Source: Pseudomonas multiresinivorans (GTDB lineage: Bacteria; Pseudomonadota; Gammaproteobacteria; Pseudomonadales; Pseudomonadaceae). From it: 64,000 nt of DNA. Positions 40,092-48,872 of this stretch are shown here, piece after piece (within the stretch, counting starts at the first letter, position 1; each line of letters begins with the position of its first letter). The notes beneath the pieces are model-generated. The model was not told the DNA's origin, did no database searches, and was given only the letters and a program-made list of their open reading frames with translations. Location of the stretch: the NCBI RefSeq assembly GCF_012971725.1, contig NZ_CP048833.1, forward strand, positions 2,232,001 through 2,296,000, in the 5' to 3' direction. Made by a program: the position numbers and the translations under genes.

Positions 40092-40526
40092 ATGAGCCTT
40101 TCGATTACCTCGGCGAACCAGGCTTTCGCCAGTCAGCTACGCGTTGCCACCTCAACTACCACTGATACGCAGGCCGACAGCGCCAATGAAAGCTCCGGCA
40201 GCCCGCGTCTGCAGGCCGGCGGAACGGCGCAAAGCGAGAAGAGCAGCAGCTCCGCCAGTTCCGGCAAAGCCAGCACCACCGTTGAGCAATTGCAGAAGCG
40301 CCTGAAGGAATTGCAGAAGCAGTTGCAGCAGGAGCAGCGGGAGCTGGCCGACGCACAGAAGCGTCACTATTCCTCGGATGCCGAGCGCACCGCGGCGCTG
40401 ATGGCCCTGCAGAGCCGCATCGCCAGTACCAGCGCAGCCATGCAGCAGACCGCCGCGGCGTTGGCCGAGGCGATCCGCAGGGCCGGTGGCAGTGGCGCCG
40501 GCTCGATGCTCAGCGCCAGTGCCTGA
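40092..40526 (+). CDS. Coiled-coil protein of unknown function
   Basis: The 144-residue protein has a Ser/Thr-rich N-terminus (about 1-60), a predicted coiled coil (about 60-100, QLQKRLKELQKQLQQEQREL) and an Ala-rich C-terminus. It has no signal peptide. It is similar in layout to small flagellar or type III accessory proteins, but nothing fixes that. It is convergent with the RcnB-like gene. Confidence 0.65.
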   Translation: MSLSITSANQAFASQLRVATSTTTDTQADSANESSGSPRLQAGGTAQSEKSSSSASSGKASTTVEQLQKRLKELQKQLQQEQRELADAQKRHYSSDAERTAALMALQSRIASTSAAMQQTAAALAEAIRRAGGSGAGSMLSASA

Positions 40527-40532
40527 AGTAGA

Positions 40533-40991
40533 TCAATAGCCGGCCAGGATGTTGACGATCAAGCCGCTGGCGATCGCTACCAGGATGTAGTCGCCGTTCA
40601 CGTACAGCCAGCGATGGTCGTGCGGCGGTGCGTACAGGTGGCGCGCTTGCCAGTCGGTGACCCAGTAGCGGTCGCCGCGATAGTTCGGCTCCACGATCAC
40701 GCCGCGGCGCCAGTCGCGGTGGGGCACGGGCATGCCGGCCTGAGGGCGGTAGTCCGGGTTCCTGTAGTAACGCGGATCCGCGTGGCCATTGCGCCCCTGG
40801 TTGTAGTTGCCGTGAGGCTGCTGTTGCTGGTCCGATCGTTGCTGCTGCTGGGGCGGCCGCTGCTGTTGTTGCGGCGGTCGATTGTCCGGATGGTTCGGGC
40901 CATTGTCCGGGCCGCCCCCCGGCTGGGCGAAACTCGCCAGCGGGCTGCCGAGCATCAGGGCGGCACAGAACAGGGCGACAGACTTCTTCAT
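40533..40991 (-). CDS. RcnB-family periplasmic protein
   Basis: The 152-residue protein has a signal peptide (about 1-22, ending ASFAQ), a Pro/Gln/Asn-rich middle, and a C-terminal RcnB-type domain (RWLYVNGDYILVAIASGLI). RcnB of E. coli modulates nickel and cobalt export. Here no exporter is adjacent, so metal homeostasis is an inference from the family. Confidence 0.8.
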   Translation of the reverse strand: MKKSVALFCAALMLGSPLASFAQPGGGPDNGPNHPDNRPPQQQQRPPQQQQRSDQQQQPHGNYNQGRNGHADPRYYRNPDYRPQAGMPVPHRDWRRGVIVEPNYRGDRYWVTDWQARHLYAPPHDHRWLYVNGDYILVAIASGLIVNILAGY

Positions 40992-41260
40992 GGTGTTTCT
41001 CCTGGCGCAGCCGGCGTTGCCGGTGCGTGGCTCCTGCTTTCATCTCCCGGACGATCCGGGTGCTTCATGAGACCGCGTCGTCGGGTCAATGAATGCCAAG
41101 CCTAAGTAAATGTTCGGTAAAGAAATTCTCCGCTTTGTCAGCGCTTTGATACGGGGCTGTCGGGGGCGAGCGGCAGGTGACTTTTACCGCACTGCAGTCT
41201 TTGTGTGGTTACAGCATTTGGTGATATGTTTGCAGCAAATGCACTTGTTGGAGCTTTGCC

Positions 41261-41629
41261 ATGAGCGCACTGCTGAAGGAAAACCCGGCTGCCGATACCG
41301 TCCTCGCGAAGGCGGTGTTGACTGCCCGCGAGCACCTGGCGATGACACAGCAGGAGCTGGCTGCCATCGTCGGTGTGGACCGCAGCGCGGTGAGCCGCTG
41401 GAAGCAGAATGGCCTGCGCGTGGACAGCAAGACCGGCGAGCTGGCGTTGCTGCTGGTGCGCATCTACCGCGCGCTGTTCGCTCTGTTTGGCGGTAATCAT
41501 GAGGACATGCGCCACTTCCTGCGCACCGAGAACCGCCACCTGGGCGGCGTGCCGCTGCAGTTGATGGAGCGGGTGCAGGGGCTGGTCGCAGTGGTCGAGT
41601 ACCTGGACGCCATCCGGGGCAAGGTCTGA
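41261..41629 (+). CDS. Xre/MbcA/ParS-type antitoxin
   Basis: The 122-residue protein has an Xre-like helix-turn-helix (AMTQQELAAIVGVDRSAVSRW) and a C-terminal MbcA/ParS toxin-binding domain (HFLRTENRHLGGVPLQLMERVQGLVAVVEYLD). It directly abuts the RES toxin gene (TGA-ATG), so the pair is coupled. It should repress its own promoter; AT-rich sequence with GGTGATATG lies upstream. Confidence 0.9.
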   Translation: MSALLKENPAADTVLAKAVLTAREHLAMTQQELAAIVGVDRSAVSRWKQNGLRVDSKTGELALLLVRIYRALFALFGGNHEDMRHFLRTENRHLGGVPLQLMERVQGLVAVVEYLDAIRGKV

Positions 41630-42394
41630 ATGTCCTTCGAAGCCGGCGCTCGCCTGTGGGCGAAGTATGAGGACTCGGTCGTCGCTCCCATCCGTGGGCG
41701 TCTGGTGCGACTGGTGGAGAGCCAGGGCCAGGTGGCGACGCTGCAACTGGTGGACACTCTGGAAGAGCAGGCACTGCTGGAAGAGTTGCTGGAAACCAGC
41801 AAGCCGCGCATGCCGCCCAGCGCCGAGCCGCTGCATTACCTGCTGAAGACACCGTTTCGCTACCCGCCGCTGCGCTGGGGCTCGCGCTTCGGCCGGCGGC
41901 ATGAGCCGAGCCTGTTCTACGGCGCGCTCAAGCTGGAAACGGCGATGGCGGAATCGGCGTTCTACCGCTTCGTGCTGTGGGAGGGGATGGCCACGCCGCC
42001 GCCCAGTGGACGGATCCTTTCCGAGCACGCCTCCTTCGAGGCACGCTTCCAGGTGCAGAAGGGAGTGCGGCTGCACCTGCCGCCGTTCCGCGAGCACGCG
42101 GCCCTGCTCGATCCACAGGATTACAGCGTGACGCAGGGGATGGGCAGTGCGATGCGCGATGCGGGGGTGGAGGCTTTCGAATATCGTTCGGCGCGTTGCC
42201 CGCAGGGGGGCATCAATGTGGCGTTGTTCGTGCCTTCGGCCTTTACCGAGAAACGCCCGCGCAACCTGATGCCCTGGCTCTGCGAGACGACTTCGGAGTA
42301 TGTCGCCTTCAAGCATGCCCAGGTGCCCGACAGCCCACGCATCTACCGGCGCGAACAGTACCTGGTGGACGGCAGGCTGCCCCATCCGGCCTGA
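41630..42394 (+). CDS. RES-domain toxin
   Basis: The 254-residue protein carries a RES domain, named for its conserved Arg, Glu and Ser: FRYPPLRWGSRFG, then SLFYGALKLETAMAES, then EYRSARCPQGGINVALF. RES toxins degrade NAD+ and arrest growth. It is larger than the usual RES toxin (about 150-200 residues), with an N-terminal extension of about 65 residues. It forms a toxin-antitoxin pair with the preceding gene. Confidence 0.9.
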   Translation: MSFEAGARLWAKYEDSVVAPIRGRLVRLVESQGQVATLQLVDTLEEQALLEELLETSKPRMPPSAEPLHYLLKTPFRYPPLRWGSRFGRRHEPSLFYGALKLETAMAESAFYRFVLWEGMATPPPSGRILSEHASFEARFQVQKGVRLHLPPFREHAALLDPQDYSVTQGMGSAMRDAGVEAFEYRSARCPQGGINVALFVPSAFTEKRPRNLMPWLCETTSEYVAFKHAQVPDSPRIYRREQYLVDGRLPHPA

Positions 42395-42471
42395 CCGTTC
42401 ATCGTTTCGCCACTTACGCGTCATGTTGTGCGGTGTATGTTTCGGGATGGCCAAGCAGGGAGTGCCAGACC

Positions 42472-42681
42472 ATGGATATACGGATAGCCGTCCATCCCAG
42501 CGACGATCGTCGCTGGCGTGTGTACCTCAATCAATTCTTCTATGACTGCAAGAGCCGCAGTTCGGCCGAGCGTATTTATGCGCGGGTCTGCGCCGCGGAG
42601 CAGTTGGCGATTCAGCTTCCCGAACCACCTCGCATCATCCGGCCGCAGCGTGTGCCGCGGCGCCAGGTTCAGATCGCCTGA
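42472..42681 (+). CDS. Small basic protein of unknown function
   Basis: The 69-residue protein starts MDIRIAVHPSDDRRWRVYLN and ends with an Arg-rich tail. No motif is recognised. It lies 77 bases after the RES gene with AGGG and AGACC upstream. Its reality is supported only by position and codon use. Confidence 0.55.
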   Translation: MDIRIAVHPSDDRRWRVYLNQFFYDCKSRSSAERIYARVCAAEQLAIQLPEPPRIIRPQRVPRRQVQIA

Positions 42682-43137
42682 AGTTTGCCGGGCATCGGCG
42701 TCGGAAAACGGACCTTCCGGCCTGTGCAGTGCCCGGCAGCAAGCACTGCCTGCCTGAGAACACTTCTTATCCACTGCCCTGAAACGGGGCGGTCGGCTGC
42801 TGCGTGGCGCGCACTTGTGCACAATGCTGACGCACTCTGTCAAGCCCCCGAAACATTGCACTTGGCCACCCCCTGAATTTCCTTGCGTTTTTTAACTTAT
42901 TGAAAAATAAGGAGAATTTTGATTGGTGAAAAAATCACCAATCTGTCACACGGCCCCAGTTCACTGGGGGTATGGGCTGTTTTCAGCAAGTTCTCCACCG
43001 AGTTATCCACAGCTTCTGTGGATTGTCCCGAGCGCTTGCTCAGGAGCCTTGTCCCAGGGCCTTTACGGCGGACGAGGCCGCTCCCGGCGAGCGGCTGTTA
43101 GACTGGCGCGATCCTTTGCCACACCTCGGAGTCCTGC
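42682..43137 (+). other. 456-base intergenic region with hairpin and DnaA-box-like sites
   Basis: No gene is supported. It contains an AT-rich stretch at about 42890-42920, a perfect 9-bp inverted repeat GATTGGTGA/TCACCAATC (42921-42929 and 42935-42943), and a hairpin CCCCAGT/ACTGGGG (42954-42969). A DnaA-box consensus TTATCCACA lies at 43003-43011, with an inverted near-match TGTGGATTG at 43017-43025. rmuC starts at its right end. Confidence 0.5.
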
Positions 43138-44616
43138 ATGCCCCTCGATCTGTCCGCCCTGTTGATCGGTGCGCTCGCCGGATTGCTGCCCATGGCCGCG
43201 CTTGCCTGGCGTCTGCAAGCGCGAAGGGTGGAGGTGGAGCAGGAGGCGACCCTGCTGCGCGAGCGGCTGGCGACGGCGCAACTGGCTCAGGACGGGCTGT
43301 CCGCGCGGGCTGAGGCGGATCGCGATGCTTTCCAGCGCTTGAGTGGCCGGCATGGCGAACTCTCCGCCGAGGCGGCGGCGCTACGCCGCGAAGTTGAACT
43401 GGGCAAGGAAGAGCGGGCCCGCCTGGGTAACGCCGAGCAGGACTGGCAGGCCGAGCGCGCCGACAAGGAAACCGAGCTGCGCCGTCTTTCCGCCGAGCAC
43501 GCGGCGCTCTCTGCCGAGCTGCGCGAGCAGCAGGACAATCACCAGCAACGCCTGGGCGACCTGCAATCGGCGCGAGACGATCTGCGGGCGCAATTTGCCG
43601 AGCTGGCCGGGAAGATCTTCGACGAGCGCGAACAGCGTTTTGCCGAGTCGAGCCAGCAGCGTCTCGGACAGTTGCTCGACCCGCTCAAGGAACGCATCCA
43701 GTCCTTCGAGAAACGTGTGGAGGAGAGCTACCAGGCCGAGGCTCGGGAGCGTTTCTCTCTGACCAAGGAGCTGGAGCGCCTGCAGCAGTTGAACCTGCGC
43801 CTGGGTGAAGAGGCCACCAACCTGACCCGCGCGCTGAAGGGCCAGAAGACCCAGGGCAACTGGGGCGAGCTGGTGCTGGAGCGCGTGCTGGAGCATGCCG
43901 GCCTGGAGAAGGGCCGTGAGTACGAAACCCAGGTCAGCCTACGCGCGCCGGATGGCGAGCGCTTCCAGCCGGATGTGCTGATCCGCCTGCCCGGCGACAA
44001 GCAGGTGGTGGTGGACGCGAAGGTCAGCCTGACGGCTTACCAGCAGTTCATTGCCGCCGAGGACGAGGTGATCCGCCAGCAGGCTCTCAAGGCCCATGTG
44101 CTGTCACTGCGCAACCATGTGAAGGGGCTGTCCGGCAAGGATTACCGACGCCTGGAAGGGCTGCACAGCCTCGACTTCGTGCTGCTGTTCATGCCAATCG
44201 AAGCGGCTTTTTCGGCGGCGCTGCAGGCCGAGCCGAACCTGTTCCAGGAGGCCTTCGAGCGCAACATCGTGATCGTCAGCCCGACCACCCTGCTGGCCAC
44301 GCTGCGGGTGATCGACAGCCTGTGGCGCCAGGAGCGGCAGAACCAGAACGCCCGCGAGATCGCCGAGCGCGCCGGGGCGCTGTACGACAAGTTCGTGCTC
44401 TTCGTGCAGGACCTGGATGAGATGGGGACCCGCCTGCAGCAGTTGGACAAGACCTACGCCGCTGCGCGCAACAAGCTCTGCGAAGGGCGCGGCAACCTGA
44501 TCAGCCGCGCCGAGCAGGTAAAACTGCTGGGTGCGCGGGCGAGCAAGAACCTGCCGTCGGAGTGGCTGGAGCGGGCATTGAGTGACGATGCGCCGCTGGT
44601 GGAAGAGGGCGAGTAG
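43138..44616 (+). CDS. rmuC: DNA recombination protein RmuC
   Basis: The 492-residue protein has an N-terminal membrane helix (about 6-25), a long coiled coil (about 30-200) and a C-terminal nuclease-like domain with the PD-(D/E)XK-type core FQPDVLIRLPGDKQVVVDAK. RmuC limits inversion at repeats and takes part in DNA defence in some species. Length is normal for the family. It starts at ATG 43138 and is followed by a REP pair. Confidence 0.93.
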   Translation: MPLDLSALLIGALAGLLPMAALAWRLQARRVEVEQEATLLRERLATAQLAQDGLSARAEADRDAFQRLSGRHGELSAEAAALRREVELGKEERARLGNAEQDWQAERADKETELRRLSAEHAALSAELREQQDNHQQRLGDLQSARDDLRAQFAELAGKIFDEREQRFAESSQQRLGQLLDPLKERIQSFEKRVEESYQAEARERFSLTKELERLQQLNLRLGEEATNLTRALKGQKTQGNWGELVLERVLEHAGLEKGREYETQVSLRAPDGERFQPDVLIRLPGDKQVVVDAKVSLTAYQQFIAAEDEVIRQQALKAHVLSLRNHVKGLSGKDYRRLEGLHSLDFVLLFMPIEAAFSAALQAEPNLFQEAFERNIVIVSPTTLLATLRVIDSLWRQERQNQNAREIAERAGALYDKFVLFVQDLDEMGTRLQQLDKTYAAARNKLCEGRGNLISRAEQVKLLGARASKNLPSEWLERALSDDAPLVEEGE

Positions 44617-44637
44617 GCCCGGCTTGCAAACGGACCT

Positions 44638-44722
44638 GTAGGAGCGAGCTTGCTCGCGAACCCCTATCTCTCGTACACATCCATGGCCGACGGGGCCTGT
44701 TCGCGAGCAAGCTCGCTCCTAC
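44638..44722. repeat. REP pair (REPIN-like), copy 2
   Basis: The 24-bp unit (44638-44661) and its inverted copy (44699-44722) are exact complements and match the element at 15101. They lie between rmuC and the convergent FAD oxidoreductase gene. Confidence 0.9.
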
Positions 44723-44765
44723 GAAGAGCCCAGCGTTGTTTCCGCGGTGGGGCGTATGCGCTCCG

Positions 44766-46112
44766 TCAGAACAGGGAGTAGGGCTTGCCCGCCGTGCCAT
44801 CGGCGAATCGCTGCAGCCGGAAGGCGTGCAGGTCCATTCCGGGATCGCCCCTGTGTATCCACTGGCTCATCAACTGGCCGACGATCGGCCCCATGGCGAA
44901 GCCGTGGCCGCAGAAGCCCGTGGCGATCAGCAGTCCGGGTACTTGCGCGGGTGCATCGAGCACCGGAATGCCATCGGGCAGCACGTCGATCAGTCCCGCC
45001 CAGCTTTCCACGACTTTCACATTGCGTAGTGCCGGGAAGGCCTTCGCCAGATTCTGCTGTGCCGTGAAGACACGCGCGGTGTTTGCCTTTACCTGTGGAT
45101 CGCGCTCGCCGAGTACTGGGCCGTTCACGCTCCTTTCCGAACCGGGCAGGCGCTGGCGCAAGTCGTGGAACAATGCGCCGTTGAGCTTGAAGGAGAAGCC
45201 CGCACGATGCTCCGGCAGGTGCGGCAGGTAGTATTTGGCGCCGCGCAGGTAGTCGAGGTTCAGGTCGATGTCGGCCTGGGTTTCGTCAGCGAGGTTGATG
45301 CTGCCATCGGCACGCTGGCGGAAGCCGATGCCGTGGCCGATGAAGCTTTGAGCGCCAACGTCCGGGCCGGGGCTGGTGCGCGAAACGGTGCAACGTACGG
45401 CCTGTTGCGGCAGTTCCAGGCCGAGGCTCTGCACCAGGCGCCAACTGCTGGCGCCCGCGCAGATCAGCAGGTGTCGGGTTTTCACATAGCCGCGTTCGGT
45501 CTGTACGCCGCAGACGGCGCCGGCGGCGCGGTCGATGCCGGTGACGCCGCAGCCTTCGACGAACATGGCGCCACGCTCAATGGCACGCAGCGCATAGCCG
45601 GGCGCCACGCGTCGCGGCTCGGCCTGGCCGTCATTGGCGGTGTACAGGGCGCCCAGGGCGGGATCGCTCAACGCCGGCATCAGCTGCGCGACTTCCGCGC
45701 GGCCCAGCAGCCGGGTGCCGAGGCCGAAGTTGGCGGCGACCTTCAGCCAGTCTTCGTACTTGCGCTGCTGCTCGGGTGTTTCGGCCAGGTACAGGCAGCC
45801 GCCCTGGCGCCATTCCAGCGGCAGTTGCAGCTCCTCTTCCAGGCGTTCCCACAGCGGGATCGCCGCCATCATCAACGGCACCTCCGCCGGATCGCGCGCC
45901 TGCTGGCGGACGAAGCCCCAGGCGCGGGTGGATTGCTGGCTGGCGATCCCGGCCTTGTCCAGCACCAGTACGCTCAGGCCCTGGCCGGCGAGCTGCCAGG
46001 CGGTGGCGCAGCCCATGATGCCGCTGCCGGCGATGACCACGTCCACCTGCTCCGGCAGGCGCTCCACACGGGAGGAAAGGGCGGGGTGAAGCGGATAGGT
46101 TCCCATCGGCAT
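44766..46112 (-). CDS. FAD-dependent oxidoreductase (DAO family)
   Basis: The 448-residue protein has the FAD-binding motif VVIAGSGIMGCATAW near residue 26 and the family C-terminal region. It belongs to the D-amino-acid oxidase/sarcosine oxidase superfamily; the substrate is an amine or amino acid of unknown identity. The start MPMGTYPLHP is preferred to the upstream open frame. It is the last gene of a leftward four-gene set. Confidence 0.85.
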   Translation of the reverse strand: MPMGTYPLHPALSSRVERLPEQVDVVIAGSGIMGCATAWQLAGQGLSVLVLDKAGIASQQSTRAWGFVRQQARDPAEVPLMMAAIPLWERLEEELQLPLEWRQGGCLYLAETPEQQRKYEDWLKVAANFGLGTRLLGRAEVAQLMPALSDPALGALYTANDGQAEPRRVAPGYALRAIERGAMFVEGCGVTGIDRAAGAVCGVQTERGYVKTRHLLICAGASSWRLVQSLGLELPQQAVRCTVSRTSPGPDVGAQSFIGHGIGFRQRADGSINLADETQADIDLNLDYLRGAKYYLPHLPEHRAGFSFKLNGALFHDLRQRLPGSERSVNGPVLGERDPQVKANTARVFTAQQNLAKAFPALRNVKVVESWAGLIDVLPDGIPVLDAPAQVPGLLIATGFCGHGFAMGPIVGQLMSQWIHRGDPGMDLHAFRLQRFADGTAGKPYSLF

Positions 46113-46200
46113 ACGGCGGCATCCTTGAGTCCAATAACGGATGCCGCAGTATGCGATTGACGTGCGCCGCGCATCCACTGCGCGGGCGCGCCGACAGGCC

Positions 46201-47091
46201 CTATGAAGCGCGCGCGGCCCGGCTGGCGGCCGGCGAGCGGGCCAGGTAGTCCAGGGCTTCCTGGGTGTTGGCCTCGTGGTCCGGGTGGTACCAGGGCTTG
46301 AAGTAGCGCAGGAAGCTGGTGGCCAGGGAGCTGATCTTCGGCAGCACGCCAGACTTCGAACCATCGCGCCAGATCGCGGCGAAGGAGCGTGGTTTGGCGA
46401 TGGTCGGGTCCTGCCGCGACAGGGTGCGGGTGCCGAAGGCGAACAGATAGATGATCAGCGGCCACACCACGAACATCCACAGCTGCCGGCTGACGAAGGT
46501 GCCGCCCAGATGCACGTGCAGGTCATGGGCGACATTGCGGTGCTCCACTTCCTCGGCGCCGTGCCAGCGGAAAAGGTCGAGCAGCACCGGATCGGCCTTG
46601 GCGCGGTCCAGCGCATCGGCTTCGAGAATCCACTTGCCGAGGATGCAGGTGAAGTGCTCCACCGCCGCGACGATGGCGCAGCGCTGGCCGATCCACCAGC
46701 GCTTGAGCCAGGGAGTGCGATTGAACAGTTCGATACCCAGCGGCGTGTCGCTGAGCAGCTGTTCGAACAGGTAGTCCATGACTTTCAGATAGCGCGTGGA
46801 GTCGATGCCGTGGTGGCTCAGGTAGCGCTCCAAGGCACCCGAGTGGGCGCGGGCGTGCATGGCTTCCTGGCGGATGAAGCCCTGCACGTCCTCGCGCAGC
46901 CGGCCTTCCTTCACGAAGGGCAGGGCCTTGTTGTACAGCCGGCAGAACCACAGTTCGCCCGCCGGCAGCATCATGTGGATGACATTGATCGCGTGGGACG
47001 CCTCGGGCTCGCCGGGAATCCAGTGCAGCGGCGAATCGGTGTAGTCGAACTGCACCTTGCGTTGCACGAGCTTGTGATGATGATCGTTCAT
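46201..47091 (-). CDS. Predicted metal-dependent hydrolase (PF10118 type)
   Basis: The 296-residue protein has clustered Glu/His helices (QEAMHARAHSGALERYL and GAEEVEHRNVAHDLHVHLGG) of the kind that bind a di-metal centre, and a membrane-like stretch near 205-225 (LWMFVVWPLIIYLFAF). The family is annotated as metal-dependent hydrolase; the reaction is unknown. It follows the hydrolase-SDR fusion by 8 bases. Confidence 0.85.
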   Translation of the reverse strand: MNDHHHKLVQRKVQFDYTDSPLHWIPGEPEASHAINVIHMMLPAGELWFCRLYNKALPFVKEGRLREDVQGFIRQEAMHARAHSGALERYLSHHGIDSTRYLKVMDYLFEQLLSDTPLGIELFNRTPWLKRWWIGQRCAIVAAVEHFTCILGKWILEADALDRAKADPVLLDLFRWHGAEEVEHRNVAHDLHVHLGGTFVSRQLWMFVVWPLIIYLFAFGTRTLSRQDPTIAKPRSFAAIWRDGSKSGVLPKISSLATSFLRYFKPWYHPDHEANTQEALDYLARSPAASRAARAS

Positions 47092-47099
47092 GGCAGTTC

Positions 47100-48872
47100 T
47101 CAGGCAGTGAGATTAAGGCGGGCGAACAGGCGCGACAGCCAAGGCATGAAGCGCCATTGCAGGGCGCCCAGGTGCACTTCGCTGCCGACTTTCACCACCG
47201 GCTGGTTGCGTTCCACCGCGCGGGTGATGCGTTCGCCGACGGTGTCCGGGCTGAGCCGGCGCCGACGGTAGAAGCGCTGCACCTTGGCGCGGTGTTTCGC
47301 CTGTTGTTCGTCATCCAGGCCGGCGAAGCGCGTGGCCTGGACGATGCCGGTGTCGACGAAGCCCGGGCAGGCCGCGCTGACGCCGATGCCATGGCCCGCC
47401 AGTTCGGCGCGCAGGCACTCGCTGAGCATCAGCACTGCGGCCTTGCTGGTGGCGTAGGCCGGATAGTTGCGTGATGGCGCGAAAGCCACGCCGGAGGCAA
47501 CGTTGACCAGGTGCCCCGGCTTGCCGGCCTCGACCATCTGCTTGCCGAACAGCCGGCAGCCGTCGATCACGCTCCACAGGTTGATGCGCAGCAGGCGCTC
47601 CCATTCCTGCGGGGTGGTCTTGAGCATCGGCCCGGCCATGCCGATGCCGGCGTTGCTGACCACCACGTCGGGCACGCCGAGGCTGCTCTTCACCCACTGC
47701 GCGAAGCGCTCCATGGCGGCGCTGTCGCCCACATCCACGCAATAGCTGCGAGCCGTGGCGCCGACCGCGCGGGCCAGCTCGGCACTACGTTCGGCAGCGG
47801 CCGGGTCGATGTCTGCGGCCAGCACGCTGGCGCCGCGTTCGGCGAAGCTCAGCAGGGTCGAACGACCGATACCGCCGCCCGCGCCAGTGACCACCACCAG
47901 CTTGCCGGCAAAGGGGCCGGCGCCGGGTTTCAGTGCCGCGCGCTGCAGCTCCGGGGTGGCTTCGCCGCCCTCGATGTGGCTGACGAATTCGTCGATCCAC
48001 TTGCCCAGCCGGGTCGGTTCGGCGAGTAGTTGCCAGTGGCCGGCAGTGACATCGCGGCGCCACAGGCGTGGCGCCCACAGCGAGAGCTGCTGGAAGAGTT
48101 GCTGGCCGACGTAGCGGTCGCGGGTCGGCACGATGAGTTGTACCGGCACCTCGGTGTGGCGCTTGCGCGGCTTGAAGATCGAGGTGATGAAGTTGGCCCG
48201 GTAGAGCTTCACGCCGTGCTCGCCATCGCTGGCCTGGTGCGGGTTGCACACCGGGTTGCGGATGCCTTCGACCTTGCGCAGGTACTGCGGCCACGCCTTC
48301 GCCGCGCCGAACCGCCAGGACAGCGATGGCAGCAGCGGCAGGTGGAAGTAGTAGATGTACCAGGAATGCAGCAGCTGGCTGGCCATCTGCAGCAGCGCGC
48401 GCGGCGTCTTGCGGCGCAGGCGATCGCGCATCCAGAAACCGACGTGGTCCAGGCAGGGGCCGGAGACACTGGTATAGGACGCGATGCGGGCGCGAAGTTG
48501 TGGATCGGTGACGCTTTCCCAGGTCTGGATCGAGCCCCAGTCGTGGGCCACCAGATGCACCGCGCGCTGCGGGCTGACGGCATCGAGCACGGCCTTGAGG
48601 TCCTGGCTGAGAAGTTCCAGGCGGTAGTCGCGGGTCTTGCGCGGCTTGTCCGATTCGCCGGCGCCGCGCACGTCGTAGGCCACCAGTTGGAAGCGCCCCG
48701 AGAGGTGGCGGATCAGCGGCAGCCAGGTTTCATGGTTGTCCGGGTAGCCGTGGACGAACAACACCATCGGCAGGTGCGCCTCGCCCCAGCGCCAGACGGC
48801 CAGGCGTACGTTGCCGGACTGCACGTCCAGCCGTTCCGGCGCCGGCAGGGTCTTCTCCAGCATGGCGTTCAT
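47100..48872 (-). CDS. Alpha/beta-hydrolase and short-chain dehydrogenase fusion protein
   Basis: The 590-residue protein has two complete domains. Residues about 20-290 are an alpha/beta hydrolase (FVHGYPDNHETW; nucleophile region HLVAHDWGS, where Asp replaces the usual Ser as in dehalogenases/epoxide hydrolases). Residues about 318-580 are an SDR with the NAD-binding GAGGGIG and the active site YAxSK. Its start overlaps the M24 gene stop by four bases (ATGA), showing coupling. The substrate is probably a lipid or hydrophobic ester. Confidence 0.88.
   Translation of the reverse strand: MNAMLEKTLPAPERLDVQSGNVRLAVWRWGEAHLPMVLFVHGYPDNHETWLPLIRHLSGRFQLVAYDVRGAGESDKPRKTRDYRLELLSQDLKAVLDAVSPQRAVHLVAHDWGSIQTWESVTDPQLRARIASYTSVSGPCLDHVGFWMRDRLRRKTPRALLQMASQLLHSWYIYYFHLPLLPSLSWRFGAAKAWPQYLRKVEGIRNPVCNPHQASDGEHGVKLYRANFITSIFKPRKRHTEVPVQLIVPTRDRYVGQQLFQQLSLWAPRLWRRDVTAGHWQLLAEPTRLGKWIDEFVSHIEGGEATPELQRAALKPGAGPFAGKLVVVTGAGGGIGRSTLLSFAERGASVLAADIDPAAAERSAELARAVGATARSYCVDVGDSAAMERFAQWVKSSLGVPDVVVSNAGIGMAGPMLKTTPQEWERLLRINLWSVIDGCRLFGKQMVEAGKPGHLVNVASGVAFAPSRNYPAYATSKAAVLMLSECLRAELAGHGIGVSAACPGFVDTGIVQATRFAGLDDEQQAKHRAKVQRFYRRRRLSPDTVGERITRAVERNQPVVKVGSEVHLGALQWRFMPWLSRLFARLNLTA

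Noticed and set aside
42919..43101. A 60-codon frame starting TTG after GGAG
   Set aside because: It runs through hairpins and the DnaA-box-like sites and has no recognisable sequence; the region looks regulatory.
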